Shown: piece by piece, positions 7,812 to 15,284 of the stretch
Layout: the number at the start of each line of letters is the position of its first letter
Numbering within the stretch: the first letter of the stretch is position 1
Translations under genes and position numbers: made by a program
Notes under the pieces: generated by a model
Told to the model about the DNA's origin: nothing
The model's input: only the letters and a program-made list of their open reading frames with translations
Databases searched by the model: none
Assembly: GCA_024233005.1 (NCBI GenBank)
Contig: JACKQE010000027.1
Coordinates: 1 to 23,814, forward strand
DNA from: Akkermansiaceae bacterium
Lineage (GTDB): Bacteria; Verrucomicrobiota; Verrucomicrobiia; Verrucomicrobiales; DEV007
Length of the DNA: 23,814 nucleotides
Direction: 5' to 3'

Positions 7812-9764
7812 TTAGGGCGATGTCTTGAGCCGGAGAATCTGGTAACCCCAGTACTCTTCCAGACCTTTGAGGTATTCCCCTTTTTCGAAGAGGCCCGGTT
7901 CCTCGAGGCGGGCGAAGAGTTCCGGGTTTTTGTGGCTCAGCGCATCGCTCCCGCAGAGATACACGGTCAGTGGTTTGTGACTGGCTCTGGCCTCGGCAAT
8001 GACAGCATCAAACTCAGCGAGGGTGTCACAGGGGCGGACGCGGGGATCGTAGCTCTTGAGCTGTCCATTTCCGGATCCCACGGAAGCCGTCATCAGGGCG
8101 GCATGCCGGGTATCATAAGCGGGAGCCTCACCGCGGGCCGAAATGACGGCCTGCCGCATGGGTTGCCGGTCATAGAGCCGGATGCCTTCGAGAGGTGCCC
8201 AGGTGAAGATGGCGTAACCCGTCACTATCAATATTGAGATGGGAACCAACCACCGGTTTCGGGTGGTCCCCGAGGCGCTGTGCTCCAAAATGAGGAGAAT
8301 GCAGGCGGCGAAAATCACAAAACCCGCGAGGAGAAAGAAGAGATACCAGGCATAAAACTCCACGGGATTGCGCGTCAGTTGGAAAGCAACCAGCCCTGTG
8401 GAGAGGAGAAATCCCGCCGCGGCATAGCGCCCGAAGCGGGTCCGCCAGGCGAGGAGTCCCATTCCGACCAGAGCCTGCAATGGGGCCAGGGCCAGGGCCA
8501 CGAATCCGACCAGCGGCAGATCGGCAATCCAGCGTTTCAGGCCCATCCCGCGGTGGAGTTCCGGAAGGGCGTCGCTCCAGGGAATCCCCGCGAGGAGGTG
8601 CGACCAGAGATCCAGTGTGAAATCGGGCGGCAGAGCGAAGGACCCCGTCCGTTCCATCCAGGAGCCGATCTTGGGAAGAGTCGGAGCAATGATCTGGAAG
8701 AAGGCCATGGCCCCGACCGCGCAGGCGACAAACCAGCGGCGCAGAGCGATGAAATCGCGCTCCAGAAGGAAGCCAAGGAAGAGCACGGCATTCATTCCCG
8801 CCGCGAAATAAATGCCTCCGGCATAATACATGAGGTAGCAGGACTGCGCGGCGCCAAAGCCCATCCACCACCTCCAGCGTTGCCGGTCCTGAAAGGCCAG
8901 AGCGAGGAACAACAGCGAAAGCAGGACACAGAAGAGATGCCCCGAATACCCGCGGGCTTCGACCGAGTAGCGGACGTGCCACGGATGCAGGGCGAGGAAA
9001 AAGGCGGCAACCAGACCGACCACCGGATACCCCAGGGTGCGTCCCAGCAAGGCCAGGACCACGAGGGATGCCAGGCCCACGACAAGGGGTTCGATCCGCA
9101 CAGCAGCCTCGGAGAATGTCTTCCAAAGGCCGTGCTGCCAGTGTTGCCAGGTATTCAGGCCGAGACGCGCCCCGACCGAGTGGATGACATGGTTGTTTCC
9201 GGTGATGGTGTAATACAGGGTGTGATCCCAGTCCAATTCCTTCAATTTGAGCGTACCCTCTTTCTCCGGGAGATACTCCCCGAAGACAAACTTCCGCAGG
9301 GCCTGCTCTTCATCATTGACGAGGCTGTGGGTCAGACGGGGCCATCTTTCCCTGGCTCCGAGAACCACGGCGAAGAGGACCAGTGCCCAGAACCACCGAC
9401 GGGCAGTGGGAGAGACCACGGGCTTCACCGGCGCAGGGGGGATCACATGCCGTCCGCCGGTCCACCATCCGGCGGTGGCAAGGAGAAAAAGGCAGATCAG
9501 CGCATTGCCCGCCGCTGCCGACCACAGTCCGAGCACCTTGAGATCCCGGAAAGTCAGTTTCTCCGCCGCCTTGATTTTCTCCGGAAGATGGCGGTCCCAT
9601 GGATTGTCGGCCTTGACGAGGTAAATGAGGAAGGCGACCAGGGCCAGGAAGGTCAGGATCACGAGCCATGCTTCCTGTCTGCCGTAGCGGTGGGTCAGCC
9701 ACCCCCAGAATCGCCGCGCGGCGGCCAGACCTTGTTGAGGCAATGAGGTGGGAGTGTCGGACAT
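7812..9764 (-). CDS. GT39-like multi-pass membrane glycosyltransferase
   Basis: 650 aa from the ATG at 9764 (MSDTPTSLPQQ). The open frame extends upstream to 10034, but that stretch is hydrophilic, unlike a membrane-protein start, and would overlap the divergent sigma-factor gene. There are roughly a dozen hydrophobic segments. The diagnostic part is FFLALHPWHVRYSVEARGYS, which matches the loop motif (HPxHxxYSxEARxYS) of the GT39/ArnT-like family. These enzymes transfer sugars from polyprenyl-phosphate donors on the outer face of the cytoplasmic membrane. A preceding loop, DHTLYYTITGNNHVIHS, resembles the catalytic first extracytoplasmic region. Donor and acceptor cannot be predicted. A weak promoter-like pair (ATGACA at 9815-9810 and TATTAC at 9791-9786, 18-bp spacing) would give a leader of only about 15 nt. 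The gene is monocistronic and convergent with topB, 53 bp apart. Confidence 0.85.
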   Translation of the reverse strand: MSDTPTSLPQQGLAAARRFWGWLTHRYGRQEAWLVILTFLALVAFLIYLVKADNPWDRHLPEKIKAAEKLTFRDLKVLGLWSAAAGNALICLFLLATAGWWTGGRHVIPPAPVKPVVSPTARRWFWALVLFAVVLGARERWPRLTHSLVNDEEQALRKFVFGEYLPEKEGTLKLKELDWDHTLYYTITGNNHVIHSVGARLGLNTWQHWQHGLWKTFSEAAVRIEPLVVGLASLVVLALLGRTLGYPVVGLVAAFFLALHPWHVRYSVEARGYSGHLFCVLLSLLFLALAFQDRQRWRWWMGFGAAQSCYLMYYAGGIYFAAGMNAVLFLGFLLERDFIALRRWFVACAVGAMAFFQIIAPTLPKIGSWMERTGSFALPPDFTLDLWSHLLAGIPWSDALPELHRGMGLKRWIADLPLVGFVALALAPLQALVGMGLLAWRTRFGRYAAAGFLLSTGLVAFQLTRNPVEFYAWYLFFLLAGFVIFAACILLILEHSASGTTRNRWLVPISILIVTGYAIFTWAPLEGIRLYDRQPMRQAVISARGEAPAYDTRHAALMTASVGSGNGQLKSYDPRVRPCDTLAEFDAVIAEARASHKPLTVYLCGSDALSHKNPELFARLEEPGLFEKGEYLKGLEEYWGYQILRLKTSP

Positions 9765-9779
9765 GGCTACCAGCGGTTT

Positions 9780-9798
9780 GGGCCCGTAATATGGGCCC
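9780..9798. repeat. GGGCCC inverted repeat in the leader of the glycosyltransferase gene
   Basis: GGGCCC (9780-9785) and GGGCCC (9793-9798) flank seven A/T-rich bases and could form a 6-bp stem 15 nt upstream of the ATG at 9764. It may be a weak regulatory stem or chance in a GC-rich genome. Confidence 0.3.
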
Positions 9799-9818
9799 GG
9801 CAGAGCAAATGTCATTTC

Positions 9819-9840
9819 AAAAGGAGGCCAAAAGGAGGCC
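9819..9840. repeat. Tandem duplication of an 11-bp unit (AAAAGGAGGCC x2)
   Basis: Two exact adjacent copies (9819-9829, 9830-9840) lie in the 221-bp region between the divergent glycosyltransferase and sigma-factor genes. No function is evident. The rest of this intergenic stretch shows no convincing promoter for the sigma gene. Confidence 0.6.
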
Positions 9841-9985
9841 TTCTTCGCTGGCTGTGTCCACAAGAGGATGTCTTGAGTTTTGTCTGCCTGATGGAAATGG
9901 TAAGGACAGCCGGTGTGAGGAGGTTCAAAAAAGGCGAGATTTTTTGTCCAAAACCGGCTCCGGAGTGCCTTTCCATTGACACTGG

Positions 9986-10531
9986 ATGAACGATTCCCTC
10001 CCACCACCTGACTCAGCAGACCGGACCGAAGCATATCTGCGGCTTCTCAACGAGCACGAAACGTCCCTCAAAGCCTATGTCCACAGTCTGGTGCGCGGGA
10101 CTAGCGACGCCGAGGATGTGCTGCAGGAAACGCGGCTCGTGATGTGGCGGTGTTTTGGGGACTTCACACCTGGCACGAACTTCCGCGCTTGGGCGCGCAA
10201 AATCGCCTTCCACCAGATTCTCGCGTTCCGCCGCAGAGCCCGACGGGTCACCTCGCTCAGCGAAGAGACCTTGGAGATGCTCGCCGCGGCATTGGATCAG
10301 CACGAGGAGCGGCATCACCGTCATTCAGAGGCGCTGCGGCAATGCGTGCGCCGACTCTCCCGGCCCCACCGCCAGATCTTTCTCATGCGCTACTCCCGTG
10401 ACATGAGCATTCCCGACATCGCCCAGGCCGTGCAGCGCTCCGAAGGGGCAGTCTACCGGCTCCTCAGCCGGCTCCGGGCCTCGCTCCAGACCTGCGTCGA
10501 ATCCGTCTCCCTCCGCCCCGAGAAGCCATGA
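9986..10531 (+). CDS. ECF-type RNA polymerase sigma-70 factor, Rhodopirellula/Verrucomicrobium type
   Basis: 181 aa, the usual ECF length. Region 2 spans about residues 18-90, with YVHSLVRGTSDAEDVLQETRLVMWR and the promoter-melting part FRAWARKIAFHQILAFRRR. Region 4 spans about 120-175, with RLSRPHRQIFLMRYSRDMSIPDIAQAVQRSEGAVYRLLSRLR including the helix-turn-helix. The wording of both regions matches the sigma subfamily described in Rhodopirellula and Verrucomicrobium. The stop overlaps the ATG of the FecR-domain gene by 4 bp (ATGA at 10528-10531), so the two are co-translated. The membrane protein next door is the probable regulator. No Shine-Dalgarno is evident before the ATG. Confidence 0.93.
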   Translation: MNDSLPPPDSADRTEAYLRLLNEHETSLKAYVHSLVRGTSDAEDVLQETRLVMWRCFGDFTPGTNFRAWARKIAFHQILAFRRRARRVTSLSEETLEMLAAALDQHEERHHRHSEALRQCVRRLSRPHRQIFLMRYSRDMSIPDIAQAVQRSEGAVYRLLSRLRASLQTCVESVSLRPEKP

Positions 10532-12012
10532 AACCACCCCTCCACGATGCTTCCGCCGCCGCCGGGCTGTTTGCCCGGTATGTCGAAGGCGCCCTTTCTC
10601 CGGAAGAACTGGCCGCGTTGGAGACTTCCCTCCACCAGGATGAGAAGTTGCGGGGGGCCTTGGCCGACTGGCTGCACTTGGAGGGGATCCTCCGCGCTGA
10701 GGCGGACACGCTTTTCCAGGAAGCGGCGGCCAGGGACACGGGTTCGAGGCGGGTGATCCGTTTTCCGTCGCCCTGGCGGTGGGCTGCGGTGGCAGCGCTG
10801 CTTTGCCTAGGGGTGGGCGCCGGACTGGGACGCTGGCTGCGCCCGGCCCCGGTGGAGATCGTGGAGAAAGCGGCGCCAGCTTCGGCTCCCGCAATCGGAG
10901 AGGAGAACGTTTCCGCAGTGGCGACCCTTGCCGATACCCGGGCCTGCAAGTGGGGCTCGGGCAGTTTGCCCACGGCAGAGGGGTCCCGTCTCACGGCGGG
11001 GCATCTGGAACTCGTCGAGGGGCTGGCGACCTTGCGTTTCGACTCCGGGGCCACGGTCACTCTGGAGGCGCCAGTTGCCCTGGAGATTGTCGATGCCATG
11101 GAATGCCGACTCGCGCGGGGCGCGGCGGTCGCCTGGGTGCCCGAAGGCGCCAAGGGTTTCCGAATCCTCACTCCCGATGCCCAATTGACGGACTATGGCA
11201 CCCGCTTCGGGGTCACGGCCAACGAGGAGGGCAACTCCCAGGTGCTGGTGTTGGAAGGGGAGGTCGGGGTGACCCACCACCTGATTCCGGGAGAGCGTCT
11301 CCTCAAGACCGGGGAAATGGTGCGCTACAATGCGGAAAAGCTGCTCGAAACCGACGGCGGTGATGCCGAAACTCCCCGGTTTGCTGACCGCCGCCCCCCG
11401 CTCCCGGCCGGTTGGATCGCGCTCACGACGGCCGATGGGCGTGGGCAGGACACCTGTGTGCGTCAGGGAGATGGCGGAGCCCCTTACGGGGATTCCCCGC
11501 TGATCATGGTGAAAAACTCCACCAACTCCCCCGGAAACCGCCGCAAGGGCTACCTGCGCTTTGATCTGGCGACTCTCGGCGGCAAGCCCATCCTCGGAGC
11601 GGAACTGGTCCTCTCCCTGCAGGCGAGCGGCTTGGGGTATGCCTCCGTGGTGCCCGACGCCACTTTCCGACTTTACGGTCTTGTGGACAGCCCTGACGAT
11701 GAGAACTGGGAGGCTGCCACGATGCGGTGGGACGAGGCGCCGGCCAATGTCACCGACGATGGTGTGGCTCTGGATCCGACCCGGGCCGTGCCTCTGGGGG
11801 ATTTCGTGGTGGAGCAGGGGGTTTCGAGCGGTCAAAGGACCGTCACGGGGGCCGCCTTGGAGGCCTTTCTCAAGGCCGACCACAATGGACTGGTCACCTT
11901 CGTCCTGGTGCGGCTGACGGACGAGACCGACCGCCATGGTCTGGTGCATGCCTTCGCCAGCCGCGAGCATCCCCTGGCGATGCCTCCGACGTTGCGGCTG
12001 AAACTGCAATAG
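10528..12012 (+). CDS. FecR-domain membrane protein (putative anti-sigma/sensor) with C-terminal DNRLRE-like domain
   Basis: 494 aa. The cytoplasmic N-terminus (1-80) has a zinc-finger-free helical anti-sigma-like region (FARYVEGALSPEELAALE and DWLHLEGILR). A single transmembrane helix at about 83-103 follows. A FecR-like periplasmic domain covers about 140-275, with LVEGLATLRFDSGATVTLEAP and DYGTRFGV. The C-terminal 200 residues (about 295-494) read as a DNRLRE/carbohydrate-binding-like beta-sandwich (KGYLRFDLATL, WEAATMRWDEAP, VTFVLVRL, SREHPLAMPPTLRLKL). The gene is translationally coupled to the ECF sigma factor. By analogy with FecR-type systems it probably controls that sigma factor in response to something outside the membrane. 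Fusion of a DNRLRE-type module to FecR suggests the cue is a surface polymer or glycan; that is inference. Confidence 0.85.
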   Translation: MKPPLHDASAAAGLFARYVEGALSPEELAALETSLHQDEKLRGALADWLHLEGILRAEADTLFQEAAARDTGSRRVIRFPSPWRWAAVAALLCLGVGAGLGRWLRPAPVEIVEKAAPASAPAIGEENVSAVATLADTRACKWGSGSLPTAEGSRLTAGHLELVEGLATLRFDSGATVTLEAPVALEIVDAMECRLARGAAVAWVPEGAKGFRILTPDAQLTDYGTRFGVTANEEGNSQVLVLEGEVGVTHHLIPGERLLKTGEMVRYNAEKLLETDGGDAETPRFADRRPPLPAGWIALTTADGRGQDTCVRQGDGGAPYGDSPLIMVKNSTNSPGNRRKGYLRFDLATLGGKPILGAELVLSLQASGLGYASVVPDATFRLYGLVDSPDDENWEAATMRWDEAPANVTDDGVALDPTRAVPLGDFVVEQGVSSGQRTVTGAALEAFLKADHNGLVTFVLVRLTDETDRHGLVHAFASREHPLAMPPTLRLKLQ

Positions 12013-12081
12013 GTCCCCAAGGCGCCAAAGGACGCATAGAAGCGATTTGCGCCCCGGGGAAATCCGCACGACAGTCGTTAC

Positions 12082-13428
12082 ATGGAAGCCAGCACGAGCA
12101 CGTCACTGTCCCCGGTCACCACTTCCCCCAAGGAACAGACCGAGGCGGGCAACTACTTCGTCGCCAATTACCCGCCGTTCTCCTTCTGGACCCAGGAGCA
12201 GGCCCCGATGATCCCTGAGATCTTGGAGCGCCCCGCTCCGGTTGATCTGCCTCTCGGGCTGTATTTCCACATTCCTTTTTGCCGGAAACGCTGCCACTTT
12301 TGCTATTTCCGGGTCTACACCGACAAAAACGCCAACGAGATCCGAGCCTATCTCGAGGCGGCGGCGGTGGAGATGGACCGCTATGCGAATTCGCCCTATC
12401 TGCAGGGCCGGAAGCCGCAGTTCGTCTATTTCGGAGGAGGCACTCCGAGTTATCTCTCGGTGGAGCAGCTGCGGGAGCTGACCGACCGGATGAAATCCTA
12501 CCTGCCCTGGGACGAGGCGGAAGAAGTGGCTTTTGAAGCCGAACCGGGAACCCTGACCGAGAAAAAGCTCGAGGCCATCCGGGACATCGGAGTGACGCGG
12601 CTCAGTCTTGGCATTGAGGCCTTCGATGACCACATTCTCGAAGTCAACGGCCGTGCCCACCGTTCCAAGGAGGCCTTCCGGGCCATTGAATTCGCCAAGA
12701 CACTGGGATTCCAGCAGCTCAACATCGACCTCATCGCCGGGATGATGGATGAGACCGAGGACAACTGGAAGCGTTGCGTGGAAACCGCGATTGCCCAAGA
12801 GCCGGACTGCGTCACCATCTACCAGATGGAAATTCCCTACAACACCACCATTTACAAGGAGATGCAGGCAAGCGGCAAAGTCACCGCCCCCGTCGCCAAT
12901 TGGCCGACGAAGCGCGCCTGGGTCAACTATGCCTTCGAGCAGTTTGAGAAAGCCGGTTACACCGTCAACAGCACCTGCACCGTGGTGAAAAATCCCGCCA
13001 CGACCAAGTTCGTCTACCGAGACAGCCTGTGGTCCGGGTCCGACCTCCTCGCGCTGGGCGTCGCCTCCTTTGGTCACCTCGCCGGGGTGCACTACCAGAA
13101 CCATGCCGACATCGGACCTTACATGATGATGGTGGACGAAGGCCGGCTCCCGATCTACCGGGCCTACCAGACCAATGCCGAAGAACGGCTGATCCGGGAA
13201 TTTGTCCTGCGGCTCAAGCTTGGACAAGTCAGCATCAGCCACTACCAGGAAAAATACGGGGTCGATGTCACCGAGCGCTTTGCCGGTCATTTGGGGCACC
13301 TCAAAAGCGAGGGATTCCTCACCATCGAGGGCGATACTATCAAGCTGAACCGCGACGGTCTGCTGCAGGTCGATTGGTTGCTCCATGGATTTTTCCTCGA
13401 GAAGCACCGCAGCGCCCGCTACACCTGA
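12082..13428 (+). CDS. HemN-like radical SAM protein (coproporphyrinogen III oxidase family, not authentic HemN)
   Basis: 448 aa. After an N-terminal extension of about 55 residues comes GLYFHIPFCRKRCHFCYF, with the [4Fe-4S] cysteines C67, C71 and C74 and Y61 at the HemN-like tyrosine position. GGGTPS (near residue 119) binds the SAM amino group; EAEPGTLTEKK, SLGIEAFDD and LNIDLIAGM complete the barrel. A HemN_C-like domain occupies about 365-440. True oxygen-independent coproporphyrinogen oxidase has CxxxCxxCxC, and the fourth Cys is Phe here (F76). The HNxxYW heme motif of HemW is also absent; HYQN stands near that site. It is therefore more likely a relative with another substrate, possibly a HemN-like class C radical SAM methylase or oxidase. 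It is followed after 48 bp by a UbiC-like gene, which may be its pathway partner. The exact reaction is unknown. Confidence 0.85.
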   Translation: MEASTSTSLSPVTTSPKEQTEAGNYFVANYPPFSFWTQEQAPMIPEILERPAPVDLPLGLYFHIPFCRKRCHFCYFRVYTDKNANEIRAYLEAAAVEMDRYANSPYLQGRKPQFVYFGGGTPSYLSVEQLRELTDRMKSYLPWDEAEEVAFEAEPGTLTEKKLEAIRDIGVTRLSLGIEAFDDHILEVNGRAHRSKEAFRAIEFAKTLGFQQLNIDLIAGMMDETEDNWKRCVETAIAQEPDCVTIYQMEIPYNTTIYKEMQASGKVTAPVANWPTKRAWVNYAFEQFEKAGYTVNSTCTVVKNPATTKFVYRDSLWSGSDLLALGVASFGHLAGVHYQNHADIGPYMMMVDEGRLPIYRAYQTNAEERLIREFVLRLKLGQVSISHYQEKYGVDVTERFAGHLGHLKSEGFLTIEGDTIKLNRDGLLQVDWLLHGFFLEKHRSARYT

Positions 13429-13476
13429 GCCGCAGGTTCCCCACAGTTTGCCTTCCCAAGACGAACCCTCCCTTTC

Positions 13477-14097
13477 ATGGCCAGTCCCGCTCCCGCTCCC
13501 ACTCCGGCGCCGAGTTTGCAGCAGCAGTTGCACTGGCTCATGCCTCTCCATTTTTTCTATGAGCGCCAGGGGCAGTCCCTGCCGGAGTTCACGTTTCTCG
13601 GGGGCAAGGAAATGCCGTATCCCTACCGTTCCATGCTGGTTCATGAGAACGACATGACGCCGACACTGGCCGCCTTCCACCACAGCCGACTCTGCCTTGA
13701 GGTGTTGCAGCGGGAACAGTCGGGCGATTACCTCCTGCGTTGCGTCATCCTGCGCCGGGAGACCGATGGCTTGCCGGTGGAGTTCGGCGCCATTGGGATC
13801 CATCTCGGGGGATTTTCCCCCGGCGTGCGCCGTCTCATCGAGGACGGGCAGATTCCGCTGGGCGGGATTCTTGGCGAGCACAAAGTGGAACACCATGGCA
13901 GTCCGTCCGCGTTTTTCTCCGTGATCGCCGACGATCTCACCTCGTCTGCCCTCATCCAACCTCCCGGCACGTTGCTCTACGGCCGCTGCAATCAACTGCT
14001 GGATGCCGACGGCCTTGCCATTGCCGACATTGTGGAGATTCTGCCGCGGAGCGGGGAATCGGAAGGTTGGATCGAGAACGCTCCCGTGAAATCGTGA
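13477..14097 (+). CDS. Chorismate lyase (UbiC)-fold protein, putative
   Basis: 206 aa with a Pro/Ala-rich N-terminus and no signal peptide. The core reads like the chorismate pyruvate-lyase superfamily. YLLRCVILR (R88) corresponds to the REVxL segment carrying the product-binding Arg. LPVEFGAIGIHL plus FSPGVRRLIEDGQIPLGGIL resembles the PLGxxL loop. GTLLYGRCNQLLDADGLAIADIVEILP matches the closing strand with the catalytic-type Glu (E187). Chorismate lyases convert chorismate to 4-hydroxybenzoate and pyruvate; related proteins of the fold may act on other ligands. It sits between a HemN-like radical SAM gene (48 bp upstream) and an LD-carboxypeptidase gene that overlaps it by 4 bp. The fold call comes from pattern matching by eye and is moderately sure; the activity is not established. 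Confidence 0.6.
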   Translation: MASPAPAPTPAPSLQQQLHWLMPLHFFYERQGQSLPEFTFLGGKEMPYPYRSMLVHENDMTPTLAAFHHSRLCLEVLQREQSGDYLLRCVILRRETDGLPVEFGAIGIHLGGFSPGVRRLIEDGQIPLGGILGEHKVEHHGSPSAFFSVIADDLTSSALIQPPGTLLYGRCNQLLDADGLAIADIVEILPRSGESEGWIENAPVKS

Positions 14098-15014
14098 GGG
14101 TGCCTGCTTTGCCTGCCCCGGTGGCTCCGTTGCTGCCCGGCGATGTCCTCGCCGTGATTGCTCCCTCGGGGCCTTTTGACCCGGTGGCTTTCCAAGTGGG
14201 AATGGAGTGGCTCAGGCAACGCTTCGAGGTCCGGCATGGAGAAGGCATCTACGCCCGTGAAGGCTACCTCGCGGGCACCGACGAGCGCCGACTCGAAGAA
14301 CTGACCAATGCCCTCTGCGATCCGGATGTCAAAGCCATCCTTTGCGCCCGCGGGGGCTACGGGGCGACGCGTCTCCTCCCACAGTTGGATCCGGACCTGG
14401 TGGCCAGCGCTGCCAAGCCTGTGATCGGCTTTTCCGATGTCACGGCCCTGCACGCCCTCTGGGCGAGGGTCGGAGTGGGATCCCTCCACGCCTCCATGGT
14501 CGCCGGACTCGGCAAGGCCGACGACTGCAGCCGGATGCAATGGCTTAGTGCCGTGGAACAACTTGCCAGTGAAGAATGGCCGGGCGCCTGGCAGCTCACT
14601 CCCCTTTGTCCGGGCCGGGCGAAAGGCGTGCTCCGGGGCGGGAATCTGGCCGTCCTCGCCGCGTTGGTCGGCACCCCGTATGCGCCGCCGCTCGACGGGG
14701 CGGTCTTGTTCTTGGAGGATGTCGGCGAGCGGCCCTACCGCGTCGACCGCATGCTCACGACGCTGCATCAAGCCGGATGGTTCGATCGCTGCGCCGGGGT
14801 GGTTCTGGGGACTTTCACCGAGGCCGAGCCCGGCCCCGATGGCGTGACCTTGGACCAGGTCTTGGAAGAGCGTCTTGGCGGGCTTGCGATTCCTGTCCTG
14901 AAGGATTTTCCGGCCGGCCATGGCGCCGTCAACGTGCCCCTCTGGTTTGGGGCCGCGGTCGAAATCGGCTCCGACGGGACCTTCCGCACGGAGTTTGCGT
15001 CGCAGATGACCTGA
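14094..15014 (+). CDS. LD-carboxypeptidase, peptidase family S66 (LdcA-like)
   Basis: 306 aa from a GTG overlapping the previous stop as GTGA (a second GTG at 14100 is possible). The S66 signatures are all present: ILCARGGYGATRLLP (82-96); the nucleophile S114 in IGFSDVTALHALW; E208 in LFLEDVGERPYRVDRML; and H276 in DFPAGHGAVNVPL. Spacing fits the Ser-Glu-His triad of Pseudomonas LdcA. No signal peptide is seen, as expected for a cytoplasmic enzyme that removes the terminal D-alanine from recycled muropeptide tetrapeptides. Relatives also cleave microcin C or other peptide-like compounds, so if the upstream radical SAM and UbiC-like genes make a product, this could be a self-protection or processing enzyme (speculation). 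The length is normal for the family. Confidence 0.92.
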   Translation: MRVPALPAPVAPLLPGDVLAVIAPSGPFDPVAFQVGMEWLRQRFEVRHGEGIYAREGYLAGTDERRLEELTNALCDPDVKAILCARGGYGATRLLPQLDPDLVASAAKPVIGFSDVTALHALWARVGVGSLHASMVAGLGKADDCSRMQWLSAVEQLASEEWPGAWQLTPLCPGRAKGVLRGGNLAVLAALVGTPYAPPLDGAVLFLEDVGERPYRVDRMLTTLHQAGWFDRCAGVVLGTFTEAEPGPDGVTLDQVLEERLGGLAIPVLKDFPAGHGAVNVPLWFGAAVEIGSDGTFRTEFASQMT

Positions 15015-15284
15015 GAAGGTCGGGCAGTTCCGCCAGGGCAGGAGCGTCCGCGAGCGGGCCGTCACGCCGCCTGGGAAATGATTGCACGGATGACGTTGCT
15101 AATCCTCGCCGGAAGCTGGCAGAGGAGGCGGGCTGGCATCAGTGGGCCGGGGCGTCCCGACCGGTTATTTCCCCCGCGCCGGAGCGATCGCGCCACCAAA
15201 AAACACTTGGCCGGACGCTCCCTTTGGGCTAGAAATAAGGCCCTGCCTGGAGCAGGCTGAACTTTCAACCCTACCCACTCCGCA
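15015..15284. other. Intergenic region upstream of the alpha/beta hydrolase gene
   Basis: 270 bp without a credible gene; the short ORFs crossing it show no family features. It holds the candidate hydrolase promoter near 15207-15235 and, in the expected leader, a small hairpin (CCTGC at 15242-15246 with GCAGG at 15252-15256). No clear terminator follows the LD-carboxypeptidase stop. Confidence 0.6.
15207..15235 (+). promoter_or_regulatory. Candidate sigma-70 promoter for the hydrolase/isomerase pair
   Basis: TTGGCC (15207-15212) and TAGAAA (15230-15235) are separated by the ideal 17 bp, each matching consensus at four of six positions. Transcription would start about 40 nt before the ATG at 15285. 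Confidence 0.4.

Noticed and set aside
8280..9746. 488-aa plus-strand ORF opposite the glycosyltransferase gene
   Set aside because: Hydrophilic low-complexity translation lying exactly antisense to a multi-pass membrane protein with the GT39 motif.
9765..10034. N-terminal extension of the glycosyltransferase to 10034
   Set aside because: It would overlap the sigma-factor start, is hydrophilic, and removes the normal membrane-protein start at MSDTPTSLPQQ.
12082..13428. Calling the radical SAM gene hemN or hemW
   Set aside because: The fourth cysteine of HemN is Phe and the HemW HNxxYW motif is absent, so a gene symbol would overstate the evidence.
12103..13995. 630-aa minus-strand ORF opposite the radical SAM and UbiC-like genes
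   Set aside because: The plus strand carries clear radical SAM motifs; the minus frame has none.
13740..14093. N-terminal extension of the LD-carboxypeptidase back to 13740
   Set aside because: It overlaps the UbiC-like gene in another frame and adds arginine-rich sequence foreign to S66 peptidases; the GTGA overlap start fits the family length.
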